From: Devosia soli
GTDB taxonomy: Bacteria; Pseudomonadota; Alphaproteobacteria; Rhizobiales; Devosiaceae
NCBI RefSeq assembly: GCF_000970455.1
Contig: NZ_LAJG01000042.1
Span: forward strand, 124,001 to 188,000
Length of the DNA: 64,000 bases
Direction of reading: 5' to 3'
Below, in pieces: positions 7,921 through 17,051 of this stretch. A program made the translations under genes and the position numbers. Position 1 is the first letter of the stretch, and each line of letters starts with the position of its first letter. Under the pieces are notes generated by a model. It ran no database searches. It was not told where the DNA came from and was given only the letters and a program-made list of their open reading frames with translations.

Positions 7921-8901
7921 CTAAGCCTCCAGCTCGTCCTTTCGCGCGGTGCGCCAGAGCGAGTAGCCGATGCCGCTGGCGAGGATCACGAAGGTGATGC
8001 CGAGCGACCACTCGGCGGGAAACTTGTCCCACCCCATGAGATCGGCCACGAAAATCTTCGAGCCGACAAAGACAAGCAACACGGCCAGCGCCTGCTTGAG
8101 ATAGGCGAAGCGGTGGATAATGGCGGCAAGCGCGAAATAGAGCGCACGAAGCCCCAGGATCGCGAAGATGTTCGAGGTGTAGACGATATAGGGGTCGGTG
8201 GTGATGGCGAAAATCGCCGGTACGGAATCGACCGCAAAGATCACGTCCGCAATCTCGATCATGACGAGCGCCAGAAAGAGCGGCGTCATGAAGCGGTGCA
8301 TCCTGCCTGTTGCCGGATCGACCTGGCGCACGAAGAACCTATCGCCATGGAGTGTCTCGGTCACCCTGAAGCGATTCTTCATGAAGTTGAGCACGGGGTT
8401 CTTGGCGAGATCCATTTCGCCATGTCCGCCCATGAGCATGCGGGCGCCGGTAAAGATCAGGAAGGCCGCAAAAATATAGAGGAGCCAGCCGAACTCGGAC
8501 ACCAGCGTTGCGCCGAAACCGATCATGATGGCGCGCAGCACGATCACGCCCAGGATACCCCAGAACAGCACCCGGTGCTGCAGGTGGCGGGGGATGGCGA
8601 GGTAGCCGAAGATCATGGCAATGACGAAGACATTGTCCATGGCGAGGCTTTTTTCGACCACGAAGCCGGTCAGGTATTCAACGCTCGATTGCGCGCCGAG
8701 CTGCCACCAGACGAAACCGCCGAAGGCCAGGCCCAGGGCGATATAAAAGCCCGAGAGCATCAGGCTTTCACGCACTTCGATCTCGTGTCCGTCCCTGTGG
8801 AGGACGCCGAGATCGAAGGCGAGAAGCGCAACGACAAGGCTGAAGAAGCCGAGCCACATCCAGAGCGGCTGGCCGAGAAACGCAAGCGTCAGAAGCTCCA
8901 T
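7921..8901 (-). CDS. TerC/Alx family integral membrane protein
   Basis: 326 residues with about eight or nine membrane segments and the TerC-family acidic motifs (LLAFDLGVLHRDG near the N-terminus, KSLAMDNVFVIAM in the middle, ADVIFAVDSVPAIF later). In known members these intramembrane aspartates mediate Mn2+ export (Alx, MntP-like role) or contribute to tellurite resistance. The start lies three bases after the stop of a TerB gene, forming a terB-terC pair without the rest of a ter operon, so metal homeostasis is a more likely role than high-level tellurite resistance. I saw no Mn riboswitch upstream. Confidence 0.93.
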   Translation of the reverse strand: MELLTLAFLGQPLWMWLGFFSLVVALLAFDLGVLHRDGHEIEVRESLMLSGFYIALGLAFGGFVWWQLGAQSSVEYLTGFVVEKSLAMDNVFVIAMIFGYLAIPRHLQHRVLFWGILGVIVLRAIMIGFGATLVSEFGWLLYIFAAFLIFTGARMLMGGHGEMDLAKNPVLNFMKNRFRVTETLHGDRFFVRQVDPATGRMHRFMTPLFLALVMIEIADVIFAVDSVPAIFAITTDPYIVYTSNIFAILGLRALYFALAAIIHRFAYLKQALAVLLVFVGSKIFVADLMGWDKFPAEWSLGITFVILASGIGYSLWRTARKDELEA

Positions 8902-8904
8902 GGC

Positions 8905-9393
8905 TTAGCGCTCCTCGCCCGTGCTTTCGATGCCGAATGCCATTTCTATGCGGTGCAGCGCGCCGAGTTCGACCGGGTGGACGAGCCCATCGGCAATGAT
9001 GACCTTGTGACAGATGTCGCGGATGGCTTGCCTCTCGCTCCGCGTCAAAGCAAGGGTCCGGAGCGTTTCAAGCGCACGATCCTGCGCAATCAGCGGATCG
9101 TAGCTATAGGCGCGCATGTGATCGGCGAGTTCTTCGGCAAGTTCGGCCACCGAAAATCCCTCCGAGGCGGGGCTCGCCAAAAACACTTCGACAAGCTTGC
9201 GCCGCTCGTCGAGGTCGAGGCGGCCGTCGGCATGGGCGATGATGGCGGCTGCTGCCACGAGCCCCTCGAGATAATCCCCGGCGCGGGCACGGCCCGCTTC
9301 GGCCTGCAGGTTGCGGCCGGAAAGCTCATGAAGCGCGCGGATCTGGTGGCCGCGCAGGAAAAGATCGTCGTCAGAACTTTTGGTCTTGGGCAT
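8905..9393 (-). CDS. TerB family protein
   Basis: 162-residue soluble all-helical protein. It has the TerB arrangement: helices rich in Ala/Glu with AAAIIAHADGRLDLDERRKLVEVF in the first half (an acidic metal-binding loop, DGRLDLDE) and a related second loop, IIADGLVHPVE. A GAGAGGAG ribosome site precedes the ATG. It is the first gene of a pair with the TerC membrane protein, and known TerB and TerC proteins are thought to act together at the membrane. Function beyond a metal or stress link is unproven. Confidence 0.88.
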   Translation of the reverse strand: MPKTKSSDDDLFLRGHQIRALHELSGRNLQAEAGRARAGDYLEGLVAAAAIIAHADGRLDLDERRKLVEVFLASPASEGFSVAELAEELADHMRAYSYDPLIAQDRALETLRTLALTRSERQAIRDICHKVIIADGLVHPVELGALHRIEMAFGIESTGEER

Positions 9394-9687
9394 CTAAAAC
9401 TCCTCTCAAAGTGCCACTCGGGGCACGGAGGGGAGCGCGTCGGAAGACCGTTCGATCGGGCACCAGACGCGGTGCCCCTGCGGCGCCGCCGAGGTGATCC
9501 GACATCGCGGGGCAGCGTGGCTGCCGACGCCAGAGGGGCCCGGTCACGGCCGATTATCTGGAGCGTCGCCGCGAAATATCAAGACCCTCTGCGGCAATCG
9601 AGCGCAGTTTTCGTGCCGGGGTGGAAACATCAAGGCGACCATCGGCGCCGTTATGCGTTGAAGCGACAGCAAAGCCGGAGCCAAGAT
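9394..9687. other. Divergent intergenic region between terB and the exonuclease gene
   Basis: No convincing gene here. The part upstream of terB can fold: GGGGCAC at 9420-9426 pairs with GTGCCCC at 9472-9478, and smaller GC-rich stems lie nearby, so the terB mRNA may carry a structured leader. I could not match it to the yybP-ykoY manganese riboswitch, which often precedes TerC-type genes. Confidence 0.35.
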
Positions 9688-10437
9688 GTGAGCATTCGCC
9701 GTATCCGCGTGATCGACCTCGAAACCGCTGGCGACGCGGCAACCGATGTCTGCGAGATCGGGTGGCAGGATGTCGTTTCCGTCGACGGCAATCCCTGGGC
9801 ACTTTCGGACGAACGCGCTGCCCGCTTCGTCAATCCGGGCAAGCCGATTTCGGCAGAAACTATGTCGATCCATCATATCTTGGACGAATGGGTCGCCGGC
9901 GCGCCGTTCTGGAAAGAGATGGCAGCCGAAATCCTCCAGCCCGACGGTGGCGTCATCGCGCTCTCAGCCCACCGCGCTGCCTTCGAGCAGCGCTATTGCA
10001 CCCCACGCTTCACGGGCGGTGCCGACTGGATCTGCACCTGGAAATGCGCTCTCCGCCTCTGGCCAGATTTGAAGGGCTTTTCAAATCAAATGCTCCGGTA
10101 TCAGCGGATGCCGGCCGGGCTTATCCATGAACTGGGCCTTCCTGCCCATCGCGCGATGCCGGATGCCTATGTCACCGCCCACCATCTGCGCGACATGCTC
10201 AACGAAGTCGGCCCCGAGCAGTTGATCCGTTGGAGCCGCGAGCCCGGCCTCCTACCCCGCGTCCGCTCCGGCCCCGAACGCGGCAAGCCCTGGTCGATGC
10301 TGGACGAACACGCCCTTGAGGAACTGTCGCGCGACCGCGACCTCGACACGCGTTTCAGCGCCACGACCGAACTCAAGCGGCGCGGCGAACGTGCCGAACC
10401 CAAGCCCATCGCGCCTGCTCAGCAAGACCTGTTCTAG
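9688..10437 (+). CDS. DEDDh 3'-5' exonuclease, ExoX/DnaQ-like
   Basis: 249-residue single-domain exonuclease with a GTG start after GGAG. Motif ExoI is IDLETAG (D and E ligands), the middle motif is in LSAHRAAFEQ, and ExoIII is AHRAMPDAY, which has the H-x4-D spacing of the DEDDh class. The C-terminal 70 residues (GKPWSMLDEHALEELSRDRDLDTRFSATTELKRR region) resemble the tail that follows the nuclease in ExoX-like proteins. Expected role: removal of 3' ends of single-stranded DNA during repair or proofreading. The frame is open far upstream, over terC and terB on the other strand, but this is an artefact of codon bias. Confidence 0.88.
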   Translation: MSIRRIRVIDLETAGDAATDVCEIGWQDVVSVDGNPWALSDERAARFVNPGKPISAETMSIHHILDEWVAGAPFWKEMAAEILQPDGGVIALSAHRAAFEQRYCTPRFTGGADWICTWKCALRLWPDLKGFSNQMLRYQRMPAGLIHELGLPAHRAMPDAYVTAHHLRDMLNEVGPEQLIRWSREPGLLPRVRSGPERGKPWSMLDEHALEELSRDRDLDTRFSATTELKRRGERAEPKPIAPAQQDLF

Positions 10438-10584
10438 ATTGTCGAACCAAGGCTGGCGCCCGTCGACCGCTCATTTGCGCGCGCACATTATCCTAATGTC
10501 AGCGCCAGATAAATCTCGGTAATTCCCAATATGCAGTTACCCTGCAGTCACCGACAGTAACGCGATCTCACGCGAGTATCGCCC

Positions 10585-11706
10585 ATGAAACGCCGAGCGC
10601 TGATTACTGGCATTACCGGCCAGGATGGCTCATACCTTGCCGAACTTCTGCTCGAAAAGGGCTATGAAGTGCATGGTATCAAGCGGCGCAGTTCATTGTT
10701 CAACACGCAGCGGATCGATCATCTCTACGAGGATTGCCACGCCAGCGAACCCTCGCTGATCCTTCATTACGGCGACCTTTCCGATGCCCTCAGCGTCGCG
10801 CGGCTCATCGAAAAGATCGTGCCGGACGAGATCTATAATCTTGCGGCCCAATCCCATGTCGCGGTCTCTTTCGAAGAGCCCGAATATACCGCCGACATCG
10901 ACGCGCTAGGCACGCTGCGCCTGCTTGAAGCCATTCGCCTTGCCGGGCTCGAGCGCCACACGCGGTTCTACCAGGCGTCCACTTCCGAGCTCTTCGGGCT
11001 CACCCAGACCGTGCCGCAGCACGAGACGACACCGTTTTATCCGCGATCGCCTTATGCCGTGGCCAAGCTCTATGCCTATTGGATCACGGTCAACTATCGC
11101 GAAGCCTATGGCCTTTTTGCCTGCGACGGCATCCTCTTCAATCACGAAAGCCCGCGCCGCGGCGAAACCTTCGTGACCCGCAAGATCACCCGCGCTCTCG
11201 CCCATATCGCGCTTGGACTAGAGACCAATCTTTATCTCGGCAATCTCGACGCGCTGCGCGATTGGGGGCACGCCCGCGACTACGTTCGCATGCAGTGGAT
11301 GATGCTGCAGCAAAAGCAAGCTGAAGACTATGTCATTGCGACCGGCGTACAGCACTCGGTGCGAGACTTCATCACCTGGGCGGCGGCAGATCTCGGTATT
11401 ACGCTGGAATTCATCGGCACGGGCAGCCAGGAGCGCGGCATCGTCCGCCGCGTCGACGGCGATCTCGCGCCGGCTGTCCGTCCCGGCGATGTCGTTATCC
11501 GGATCGATCCCAAGTACTTTCGCCCCGCCGAGGTCGAGAGCCTTCCGGGCGATGCGAGCAAGGCCCAGCGCCAACTCGGCTGGGTGCCTGAGATCTCGGC
11601 CCGCGCGCTCTGCACCGAAATGATGGATCACGACTATCAGGCCGCAAGGCGACAGTCGCTTCTCGTCTCGCGCGGCATGGCGTTACCTGCCAGCCTTGAC
11701 CTTTGA
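10585..11706 (+). CDS. gmd: GDP-mannose 4,6-dehydratase
   Basis: 373 residues, normal family length. It converts GDP-D-mannose to GDP-4-keto-6-deoxymannose, the first step to GDP-L-fucose and related deoxysugars. The NADP-binding motif [10 protein letters not shown] is at the N-terminus; the catalytic T133-S-E135 triad (STSELFG) and Y157-x3-K161 (SPYAVAK) are intact; the substrate loop [16 protein letters not shown] is present. The next gene, fcl, starts within or just after its stop, so the two enzymes are made together. No glycosyltransferase or polysaccharide export gene is next to them. Confidence 0.97.
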   Translation: MKRRALITGITGQDGSYLAELLLEKGYEVHGIKRRSSLFNTQRIDHLYEDCHASEPSLILHYGDLSDALSVARLIEKIVPDEIYNLAAQSHVAVSFEEPEYTADIDALGTLRLLEAIRLAGLERHTRFYQASTSELFGLTQTVPQHETTPFYPRSPYAVAKLYAYWITVNYREAYGLFACDGILFNHESPRRGETFVTRKITRALAHIALGLETNLYLGNLDALRDWGHARDYVRMQWMMLQQKQAEDYVIATGVQHSVRDFITWAAADLGITLEFIGTGSQERGIVRRVDGDLAPAVRPGDVVIRIDPKYFRPAEVESLPGDASKAQRQLGWVPEISARALCTEMMDHDYQAARRQSLLVSRGMALPASLDL

Positions 11707-11717
11707 AACGCATCCCG

Positions 11718-12659
11718 ATGCACTTTGATCTCCAAGGCAAGACGATCTGGATCGCAGGCCATGGCGGCATGGTCGGCTCGGCGCTCGTCAGGCGCCTCGC
11801 TCGAGAAGATTGTCACACGCTCACTGTCGATCGCGCGACGCTCGACCTCAGGCGTCAAAGCGAGGTTGAAGCGTTTCTTCGCGCAAGCCGTCCCGATGCG
11901 ATCGTTCTTGCTGCAGCCAAAGTCGGCGGCATTCTCGCTAATCAACGCCAGCCGGTCGATTTCCTTCTCGATAATCTCCAGATCGAAACGAATGTCATGG
12001 CCGCCGCCCATGAGGCCGGCGTCGACCGCCTGCTGTTTCTGGGTTCATCCTGCATCTATCCACGTTTAGCGCCTCAACCCATCGGTGAAGAGGCGCTTCT
12101 TTCCGGCCCGCTCGAGCCGACCAATCAGTGGTACGCCCTTGCCAAGATCGCGGGGCTCAAACTCGCCGAAGCCTATCGAGCGCAATATGGTCGGGACTAT
12201 ATCTCCGCCATGCCGACGAACCTCTACGGCCCCGGCGATAATCTCGACCCCTATTCGAGCCATGTCGTTCCCGCCTTGATGAAAAAGGCCCATGAAGCGC
12301 GGCTTTGCGGCAAACAGAGCATGATCCTCTGGGGCACCGGCAGTCCACGTCGCGAATTCCTCCATGTTGACGATTGCGCCGACGCGCTCGTCCACATTCT
12401 CCAGCACTATTCTGACGCCGAACATATCAATGTCGGCTCAGGCAACGATCTCACCATTCTGGCGCTTGCAGAAATGATCTGTGACGTCGTCGGTTTTTTG
12501 GGCAGCATCGAGCACGATTTGTCAAAGCCCGACGGCACCCCGCAAAAGCTGATGGGCGCGAATAAAATATCAGCGCTCGGCTGGCGTCCTGCCATTCCGC
12601 TTCGCGAAGGTCTGGCCCAAACCTATGCGTGGTTTACCGCACAACAGGAACTTGCCTAA
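11718..12659 (+). CDS. fcl: GDP-L-fucose synthase
   Basis: 313 residues. This short-chain dehydrogenase-like epimerase-reductase turns GDP-4-keto-6-deoxymannose into GDP-L-fucose with NADPH. Visible motifs are the Rossmann loop GHGGMVG (14-20), SSCIYP (110-115) and Y139-x3-K143 (WYALAKIAG). The ATG at 11718 gives the natural N-terminus MHFDLQGKTIW; a TTG at 11703 overlapping the gmd stop is an alternative that would give tight translational coupling. Forms a two-gene operon with gmd. Its stop interlocks with that of the convergent gene on the other strand. Confidence 0.96.
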   Translation: MHFDLQGKTIWIAGHGGMVGSALVRRLAREDCHTLTVDRATLDLRRQSEVEAFLRASRPDAIVLAAAKVGGILANQRQPVDFLLDNLQIETNVMAAAHEAGVDRLLFLGSSCIYPRLAPQPIGEEALLSGPLEPTNQWYALAKIAGLKLAEAYRAQYGRDYISAMPTNLYGPGDNLDPYSSHVVPALMKKAHEARLCGKQSMILWGTGSPRREFLHVDDCADALVHILQHYSDAEHINVGSGNDLTILALAEMICDVVGFLGSIEHDLSKPDGTPQKLMGANKISALGWRPAIPLREGLAQTYAWFTAQQELA

Positions 12660-12988
12660 GCGTCGCGCATGGCCTCGGTCGCCCGCGCCAGTTCGAACGC
12701 TTCGTCATCGGTAAGCGTCGCGGGGTCAATCGTGCCCCATTCATCCCGCCAAAGAACATCGTCTTGCAAGGTTACCACGACCTCGGCGAAACCGTGGAGC
12801 GCTCGCGCCGCCTCGGCAGCCTCGAACGCTTCCTTGACGCTGTCATAATCGACCTCATCTCCGTCGACGTCGCCTTTCGCCGGCCACCAGACGGCAGCAT
12901 GCACCTTGCCGTCCGCGTTCTGCTCGATGCCAACCGTGACGGCATTTTCTGCCGCCTCGCCTATCGCAATTTTCCGAAAGTGCTGCAT
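12656..12988 (-). CDS. Small acidic conserved hypothetical protein
   Basis: 110 residues starting MQHFRKIAIGEAAENAVTVG, with an AAGGAGGG ribosome site before the ATG at 12988. The protein is strongly acidic, has no signal peptide or membrane segment, and contains a beta-rich first half (AAVWWPAKGDVDGDEVDY) and a helical tail (DDEAFELARATEAMRDA). I do not recognise a family. It is convergent with fcl, sharing a CTAA stop tetranucleotide, and divergent from topoisomerase IB. The good ribosome site and acidic, balanced composition argue for a real gene. Confidence 0.75.
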   Translation of the reverse strand: MQHFRKIAIGEAAENAVTVGIEQNADGKVHAAVWWPAKGDVDGDEVDYDSVKEAFEAAEAARALHGFAEVVVTLQDDVLWRDEWGTIDPATLTDDEAFELARATEAMRDA

Positions 12989-13109
12989 GGCGCCCTCCTT
13001 TCCGGCAAAAGCGCGGGAAAGCAAAAACGTTCCCGCCTGCGCTCGTGATCGCGCGGCTCGGAACTCGGCACGATCCAATCTCATTTGAGGCGGAGAAATG
13101 GAGGCAGTC

Positions 13110-14153
13110 ATGCTGATGTCTGCAGTCGTCTGGGACCGGATGCGCGCCGATGAAATCGTCGCGGCGCCGGGCCTCAATTATTCCTCCGATCTCGACGAAG
13201 GCTGGCGTCGCCAAAAGCGCGGGCGTGGCTTTGCCTATATCAGCGCTTCGGGTGACACCCTTTCTCCGGAGCGTCGCCGCCAGATCGAGTCGCTCGCCAT
13301 TCCGCCGGCCTGGCGCGACGTCTGGATTTGCGCCGATCCTCAGGGTCACATTCAAGCGACGGGACGGGATGAACGCGGCCGCAAGCAATATCGCTATCAT
13401 CCCGATTGGACATCCCACCGCGCCAGCACCAAATTCGGTGGTCTGGTGGGCTTTGCCGAAGTTCTCCCAAACCTGCGCCAGCAGGTCGAAGCCGACCTGC
13501 GCAAGCGCACCTTGGGGCTGGACCGTGTTGCAGCCTCAGTCGTCTGGCTTCTCGACAACAGCCTCATTCGCGTCGGCAACCCAACCTATGCCCGTGACAA
13601 CAAGAGCTTTGGGCTGACGACGCTCCGCAATCGCCACGTGGCTATAGATGGCCAAAAGATCCGTTTCAAGTTCAAGGGCAAATCCGGCAAGGACTGGAAC
13701 CTGCAGCTTGTCGACCGACGCATGGCGCGTATCGTCAAGTCGCTTCAGGATTTGCCGGGTCAGCACCTCTTTAAATACGAAGACGAGAATGGCTTTCACG
13801 CCATCAGTTCGCGCGACATCAACGACTATATTTCGGGCAATGCCGGGCCCGGTTTCAGCTCCAAGCATTTCCGCACCTGGGCCGGCACGGTTCGCGCCTT
13901 CGGGTTGCTGGCAGGTCAACCCGTGCCCGAAAGTCAGCGTGCGCAAACCAAGCTTTTGACCGGCATCGTCGATGTGGTTTCCAACCGGCTCGGCAATACC
14001 CGGGCGGTCTGCCGGCAAAGCTATATCCACCCCGCGGTGTTCGAGCACTGGCAGGCGGGCAATCTGCCAAAGCCGGCGAGCCTTGATCCGATACCGGGGC
14101 TCGACGAGGAAGAATGCGCTGCGCTGGCCTTCCTCAAGTCGCTTGCAACCTGA
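13110..14153 (+). CDS. DNA topoisomerase IB, poxvirus type
   Basis: 347 residues, the size of bacterial and poxviral type IB enzymes, which relax supercoils of either sign through a 3'-phosphotyrosyl intermediate. The N-terminal beta domain (AIPPAWRDVWIC) is followed by the catalytic core: arginine and lysine ligands in SLIRVGNPTYA and FKGKSGK, the SKHFRTWAGT segment, and the nucleophile tyrosine at about residue 305 in CRQSYIHP. The ATG at 13110 has GGAGG at ideal spacing; the in-frame ATG at 13098 has none. A strong hairpin follows the stop. Confidence 0.95.
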   Translation: MLMSAVVWDRMRADEIVAAPGLNYSSDLDEGWRRQKRGRGFAYISASGDTLSPERRRQIESLAIPPAWRDVWICADPQGHIQATGRDERGRKQYRYHPDWTSHRASTKFGGLVGFAEVLPNLRQQVEADLRKRTLGLDRVAASVVWLLDNSLIRVGNPTYARDNKSFGLTTLRNRHVAIDGQKIRFKFKGKSGKDWNLQLVDRRMARIVKSLQDLPGQHLFKYEDENGFHAISSRDINDYISGNAGPGFSSKHFRTWAGTVRAFGLLAGQPVPESQRAQTKLLTGIVDVVSNRLGNTRAVCRQSYIHPAVFEHWQAGNLPKPASLDPIPGLDEEECAALAFLKSLAT

Positions 14154-14161
14154 AACGAAAA

Positions 14162-14183
14162 GGGCTGGCCCAAAGGCCAGCCC
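14162..14183 (-). terminator. Rho-independent terminator between topoisomerase IB and bioY
   Basis: Perfect 9-base stem GGGCTGGCC/GGCCAGCCC with a CAAA loop. On the minus strand it is followed by TTTTCGTTT, so it best serves bioY, and it may also stop the convergent topoisomerase transcript. Confidence 0.8.
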
Positions 14184-14208
14184 CAAATTGGACTATTAGC
14201 TTTGCGTA

Positions 14209-14826
14209 TTAGCGCAGCTTGCCCGAAAGACCCCAGGCGCCGCTGACGGTGAGCGCAGCCAGGGCCATCTTCAACACATCCCAGACGAGGAACGGCTGGA
14301 CCGCACCGGCCCAGGCGGAAGCAACGACATTGGTCTGGTCGATCCACTGCGCCTGGCCGGACAGCAACAGAAGCCAGGCAAAGCCGAGGGTGAGCAGAAC
14401 CGCTTCGCCAACGATCATCGCTGCAAACAGCGTGAGTGGCTTGGACGACGCTCCGCGATCTGCAGCAAAGCCAATGACGCCGGCCATGACGAGGAAGCCG
14501 AGGAGGAAACCGCCGGTCGGTCCGAGGAGGTAAGGCAGGCCGGCCGTCGCGCCAGCGAAAACCGGCAGGCCGGCTGCGCCTTCGATCAGGTAAAGCGCCA
14601 CGGTGGCAACGCCGATACGGGCGCCGAACGCTGCGGCGAGCGCTGCAATCGCAAGGCTCTGCAGCGTCACGGGGACGGGCCAGACCGGAACGTTGGTCTT
14701 GGCAGCAATCGCGATCACCAGGGTGCCAAGCACCACGGTTGCGATATTGGTCGCCAGCTTGGCCGCATCGGTCTTGGGCTGAAAAATGCCGAGCAACGTA
14801 TTGGGCGTGGTCAAAGTGACGGCCAT
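14209..14826 (-). CDS. bioY: Biotin transporter BioY
   Basis: 205-residue membrane protein with about six transmembrane segments, the S (substrate-binding) component of an ECF-type biotin transporter. Family motifs include VTLQSLAIAALAAAFGARIG, the EGAAGLPVFAG loop and LLGPTGGFLLGFL. No bioM or bioN (ATPase or T component) is adjacent, so this is a solitary BioY; some solitary BioY proteins transport biotin alone or share energising subunits encoded elsewhere. AAAGG precedes the ATG. A strong terminator follows. Confidence 0.95.
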   Translation of the reverse strand: MAVTLTTPNTLLGIFQPKTDAAKLATNIATVVLGTLVIAIAAKTNVPVWPVPVTLQSLAIAALAAAFGARIGVATVALYLIEGAAGLPVFAGATAGLPYLLGPTGGFLLGFLVMAGVIGFAADRGASSKPLTLFAAMIVGEAVLLTLGFAWLLLLSGQAQWIDQTNVVASAWAGAVQPFLVWDVLKMALAALTVSGAWGLSGKLR

Positions 14827-14915
14827 TTCGTACCTTTCTTGCTAGTGCGCCGCACGGCCCCTTGGGGCCAGCGCGCTCATCCGTCCCGTTCTAATCTGTC
14901 ATTTTTGTCGTTGCA

Positions 14916-15830
14916 ATGGCCCCGCTCTCCGCTCCCGTCTTCGATACAAGTTTCAAGCCCGATCCGGGCGCCGCGGTGCCTGTCGCCCCAGGCCTTGTGC
15001 GCCTCACCGCGCCCAATGCTTCGCCCTATACTTTCACCGGAACAAATACGTTTCTTCTCGGCGACAGCACGATTGCTCTCCTCGATCCCGGACCCAATGA
15101 GCTGGCGCATCTTGCAGCAATCGAGAGCGCCATCGCCGGCCGACCGGTCTCGGCTATCCTTCTCACCCACACCCATCGCGATCATAGCGCTTCGGCCGAA
15201 GCCCTTGCCAAACAATACGGTGCGCCACTCTGGTTCGGCGGCCGCCACCGCCTCTCCCGCCCCCTCCGGCGCTTCGAGCGCAATCCGATAAAGAATTCCT
15301 GCGATTGGGACCTTGTCCCCGACCGGACCCTGGTCGATGGCGAGACCATCACCGCCGGCGATCTTTCGCTCACCGTCCACGCGACGCCCGGCCACTGCGC
15401 CAACCATCTTTCTTTCGGCCTGAGCGACGGGGATATCCTTCTCTCGGGCGATCATGTCATGGGCTGGAACTCGACACTCGTTGCCGTCCCGGATGGCTCA
15501 ATGGCGGATTACCTTGCCTCGCTCGATGAGGTCATGGCGCTGCCCTATCGCCGGTATCACCCCGCCCATGGCGGCCCCATCGCCGATGGGCCCGCGCACG
15601 CCCGCGCTCTCAAGGCGCACCGCCAGATGCGCAATGACCAGCTCCTCGCAGCGGTGAGCAAGGGAGCAACGACGATCGGCCAGGTGGTCAAGGCAATCTA
15701 CCCCACCCAACCCACCAAAATCCGCATGGCTGCGCGCATGACCATGGCGGCCCATGTCGAATTTCTCGAAGACAGCGGCGCCCTGAAGGTCAGCCGAGGC
15801 TTGTTTGGCATGCGGCTATCGCTTGCTTAG
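14916..15830 (+). CDS. MBL-fold metallo-hydrolase, LACTB2-like
   Basis: 304 residues. The metallo-beta-lactamase fold is shown by HTHRDH at 85-90 (two-metal site), the downstream HATPGHCANHLSF and LSGDHVMGW motifs and a C-terminal winged-helix-like tail (KIRMAARMTMAAHVEFLEDSGALK). This order matches the LACTB2/RNase-like subgroup of hydrolases. The substrate is unknown: a nuclease or thioesterase is possible. The ribosome site before 14916 is weak, but the N-terminus fits the family. Convergent with aroC, 43 bases apart. Confidence 0.88.
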   Translation: MAPLSAPVFDTSFKPDPGAAVPVAPGLVRLTAPNASPYTFTGTNTFLLGDSTIALLDPGPNELAHLAAIESAIAGRPVSAILLTHTHRDHSASAEALAKQYGAPLWFGGRHRLSRPLRRFERNPIKNSCDWDLVPDRTLVDGETITAGDLSLTVHATPGHCANHLSFGLSDGDILLSGDHVMGWNSTLVAVPDGSMADYLASLDEVMALPYRRYHPAHGGPIADGPAHARALKAHRQMRNDQLLAAVSKGATTIGQVVKAIYPTQPTKIRMAARMTMAAHVEFLEDSGALKVSRGLFGMRLSLA

Positions 15831-15873
15831 CCCCTCCTCGGCTCTCCGCTTGGGGGCAATTGAGCGCAGTCCC

Positions 15874-16989
15874 TCAGTTCCGCTGAAACCCAACCGCGCC
15901 TTCGCGTCCCGTCTGGCCCCGATGGCGCAGCATGTGATCGGCCAAAACCAGTGCCATCATCGCCTCCCCCACCGGCACTGCGCGAATGCCCACGCAGGGG
16001 TCGTGCCGGCCCTTGGTGATGATATCGGCATCCTCATTGGCCGAGGTCACCGTCTGTCGTGGCGTAATGATCGATGAGGTCGGCTTGACCGCAAAGCGGC
16101 AAACGATCGGATCGCCATTGGAAATTCCACCCAAAATTCCGCCGGCATGGTTGGAAAGGAAATAGGGCTTGTCCGCCCCGGCCCGCATCTGGTCGGCGTT
16201 CTCGACGCCGGTCAGTGCTGCCGCTGCAAAACCGTCGCCGATCTCGACGGCCTTGACCGCGTTGATGCTCATCATCGCCGAAGCAAGGTCCGCGCTCAGC
16301 TTACCGTAAACCGGTGCGCCCCAGCCGGCTGGAACGCCCTCGGCCACGACCTCGATTACCGCGCCCACCGAATTGCCATCCTTGCGGATCCCGTCGAGAT
16401 AGTCCGCCCAGAATTCGGCTGCCTTGGCATCGGCGCAGAAAAACGGGTTCTCCCCTACCTGATTCCAATCGAAACTATTGTAGTCGATCTTGTGCGGCCC
16501 AACCTGCACAAGGCTCGCGCGGATGGTTACGCCAGCCAGCACCTGCCGCGCCACTGCGCCCGCCGCAACCCGCGCCGCCGTCTCGCGCGCCGAAGTGCGA
16601 CCGCCGCCGCGATAGTCGCGGATTCCATATTTCTGGTCATAGGTGAAATCGGCATGGCCGGGCCGATACTTGTCGCGAATATCGGAATAATCCTTGGAGC
16701 GCTGGTCGGTATTCTCGATCAAGAGCGAAATAGGCGTCCCGGTCGTGCGCGGCCCATCGGTGCGTTCGTCCTCGAACACACCCGACAGGATTTTCACCTC
16801 GTCCGCTTCGCGCCGCTGCGTCGTATATTTACTCTGCCCCGGCTTCCGGCGATCGAGATCGCGCTGGATGATTTCCGGGGTCAGCAAAATGCCCGGCGGC
16901 ACCCCGTCCACCACCACGCCCAGCGCCGGCCCATGGCTCTCGCCCCAGGTGGTGAAACGGAAAAGATGCCCGAACGTATTGAAAGACAT
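15874..16989 (-). CDS. aroC: Chorismate synthase
   Basis: 371 residues, normal length. Catalyses the last shikimate-pathway step, EPSP to chorismate, using reduced FMN as a catalyst. Signature regions are all present: [18 protein letters not shown] at the N-terminus, the [33 protein letters not shown] core and [20 protein letters not shown]. It is followed upstream (same strand) by a histidine phosphatase gene 62 bases away, perhaps one transcription unit. Confidence 0.98.
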   Translation of the reverse strand: MSFNTFGHLFRFTTWGESHGPALGVVVDGVPPGILLTPEIIQRDLDRRKPGQSKYTTQRREADEVKILSGVFEDERTDGPRTTGTPISLLIENTDQRSKDYSDIRDKYRPGHADFTYDQKYGIRDYRGGGRTSARETAARVAAGAVARQVLAGVTIRASLVQVGPHKIDYNSFDWNQVGENPFFCADAKAAEFWADYLDGIRKDGNSVGAVIEVVAEGVPAGWGAPVYGKLSADLASAMMSINAVKAVEIGDGFAAAALTGVENADQMRAGADKPYFLSNHAGGILGGISNGDPIVCRFAVKPTSSIITPRQTVTSANEDADIITKGRHDPCVGIRAVPVGEAMMALVLADHMLRHRGQTGREGAVGFQRN

Positions 16990-17051
16990 AGCGCAGCCCC
17001 TTGGGTTGTGGGCTTTCTAGAAAGCCCTCCCCCTGAGGTCAATCGCCATGC

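Noticed and set aside
9394-9560. Manganese (yybP-ykoY) riboswitch upstream of terB-terC
   Set aside because: I looked for the conserved loops on the minus strand and found only generic GC-rich pairing, so the call cannot be supported.
7849-9687. Upstream part of the open frame that ends in the exonuclease
   Set aside because: The first 613 codons run antisense to terC and terB. Only the portion from the GTG at 9688 has exonuclease motifs and a ribosome site.
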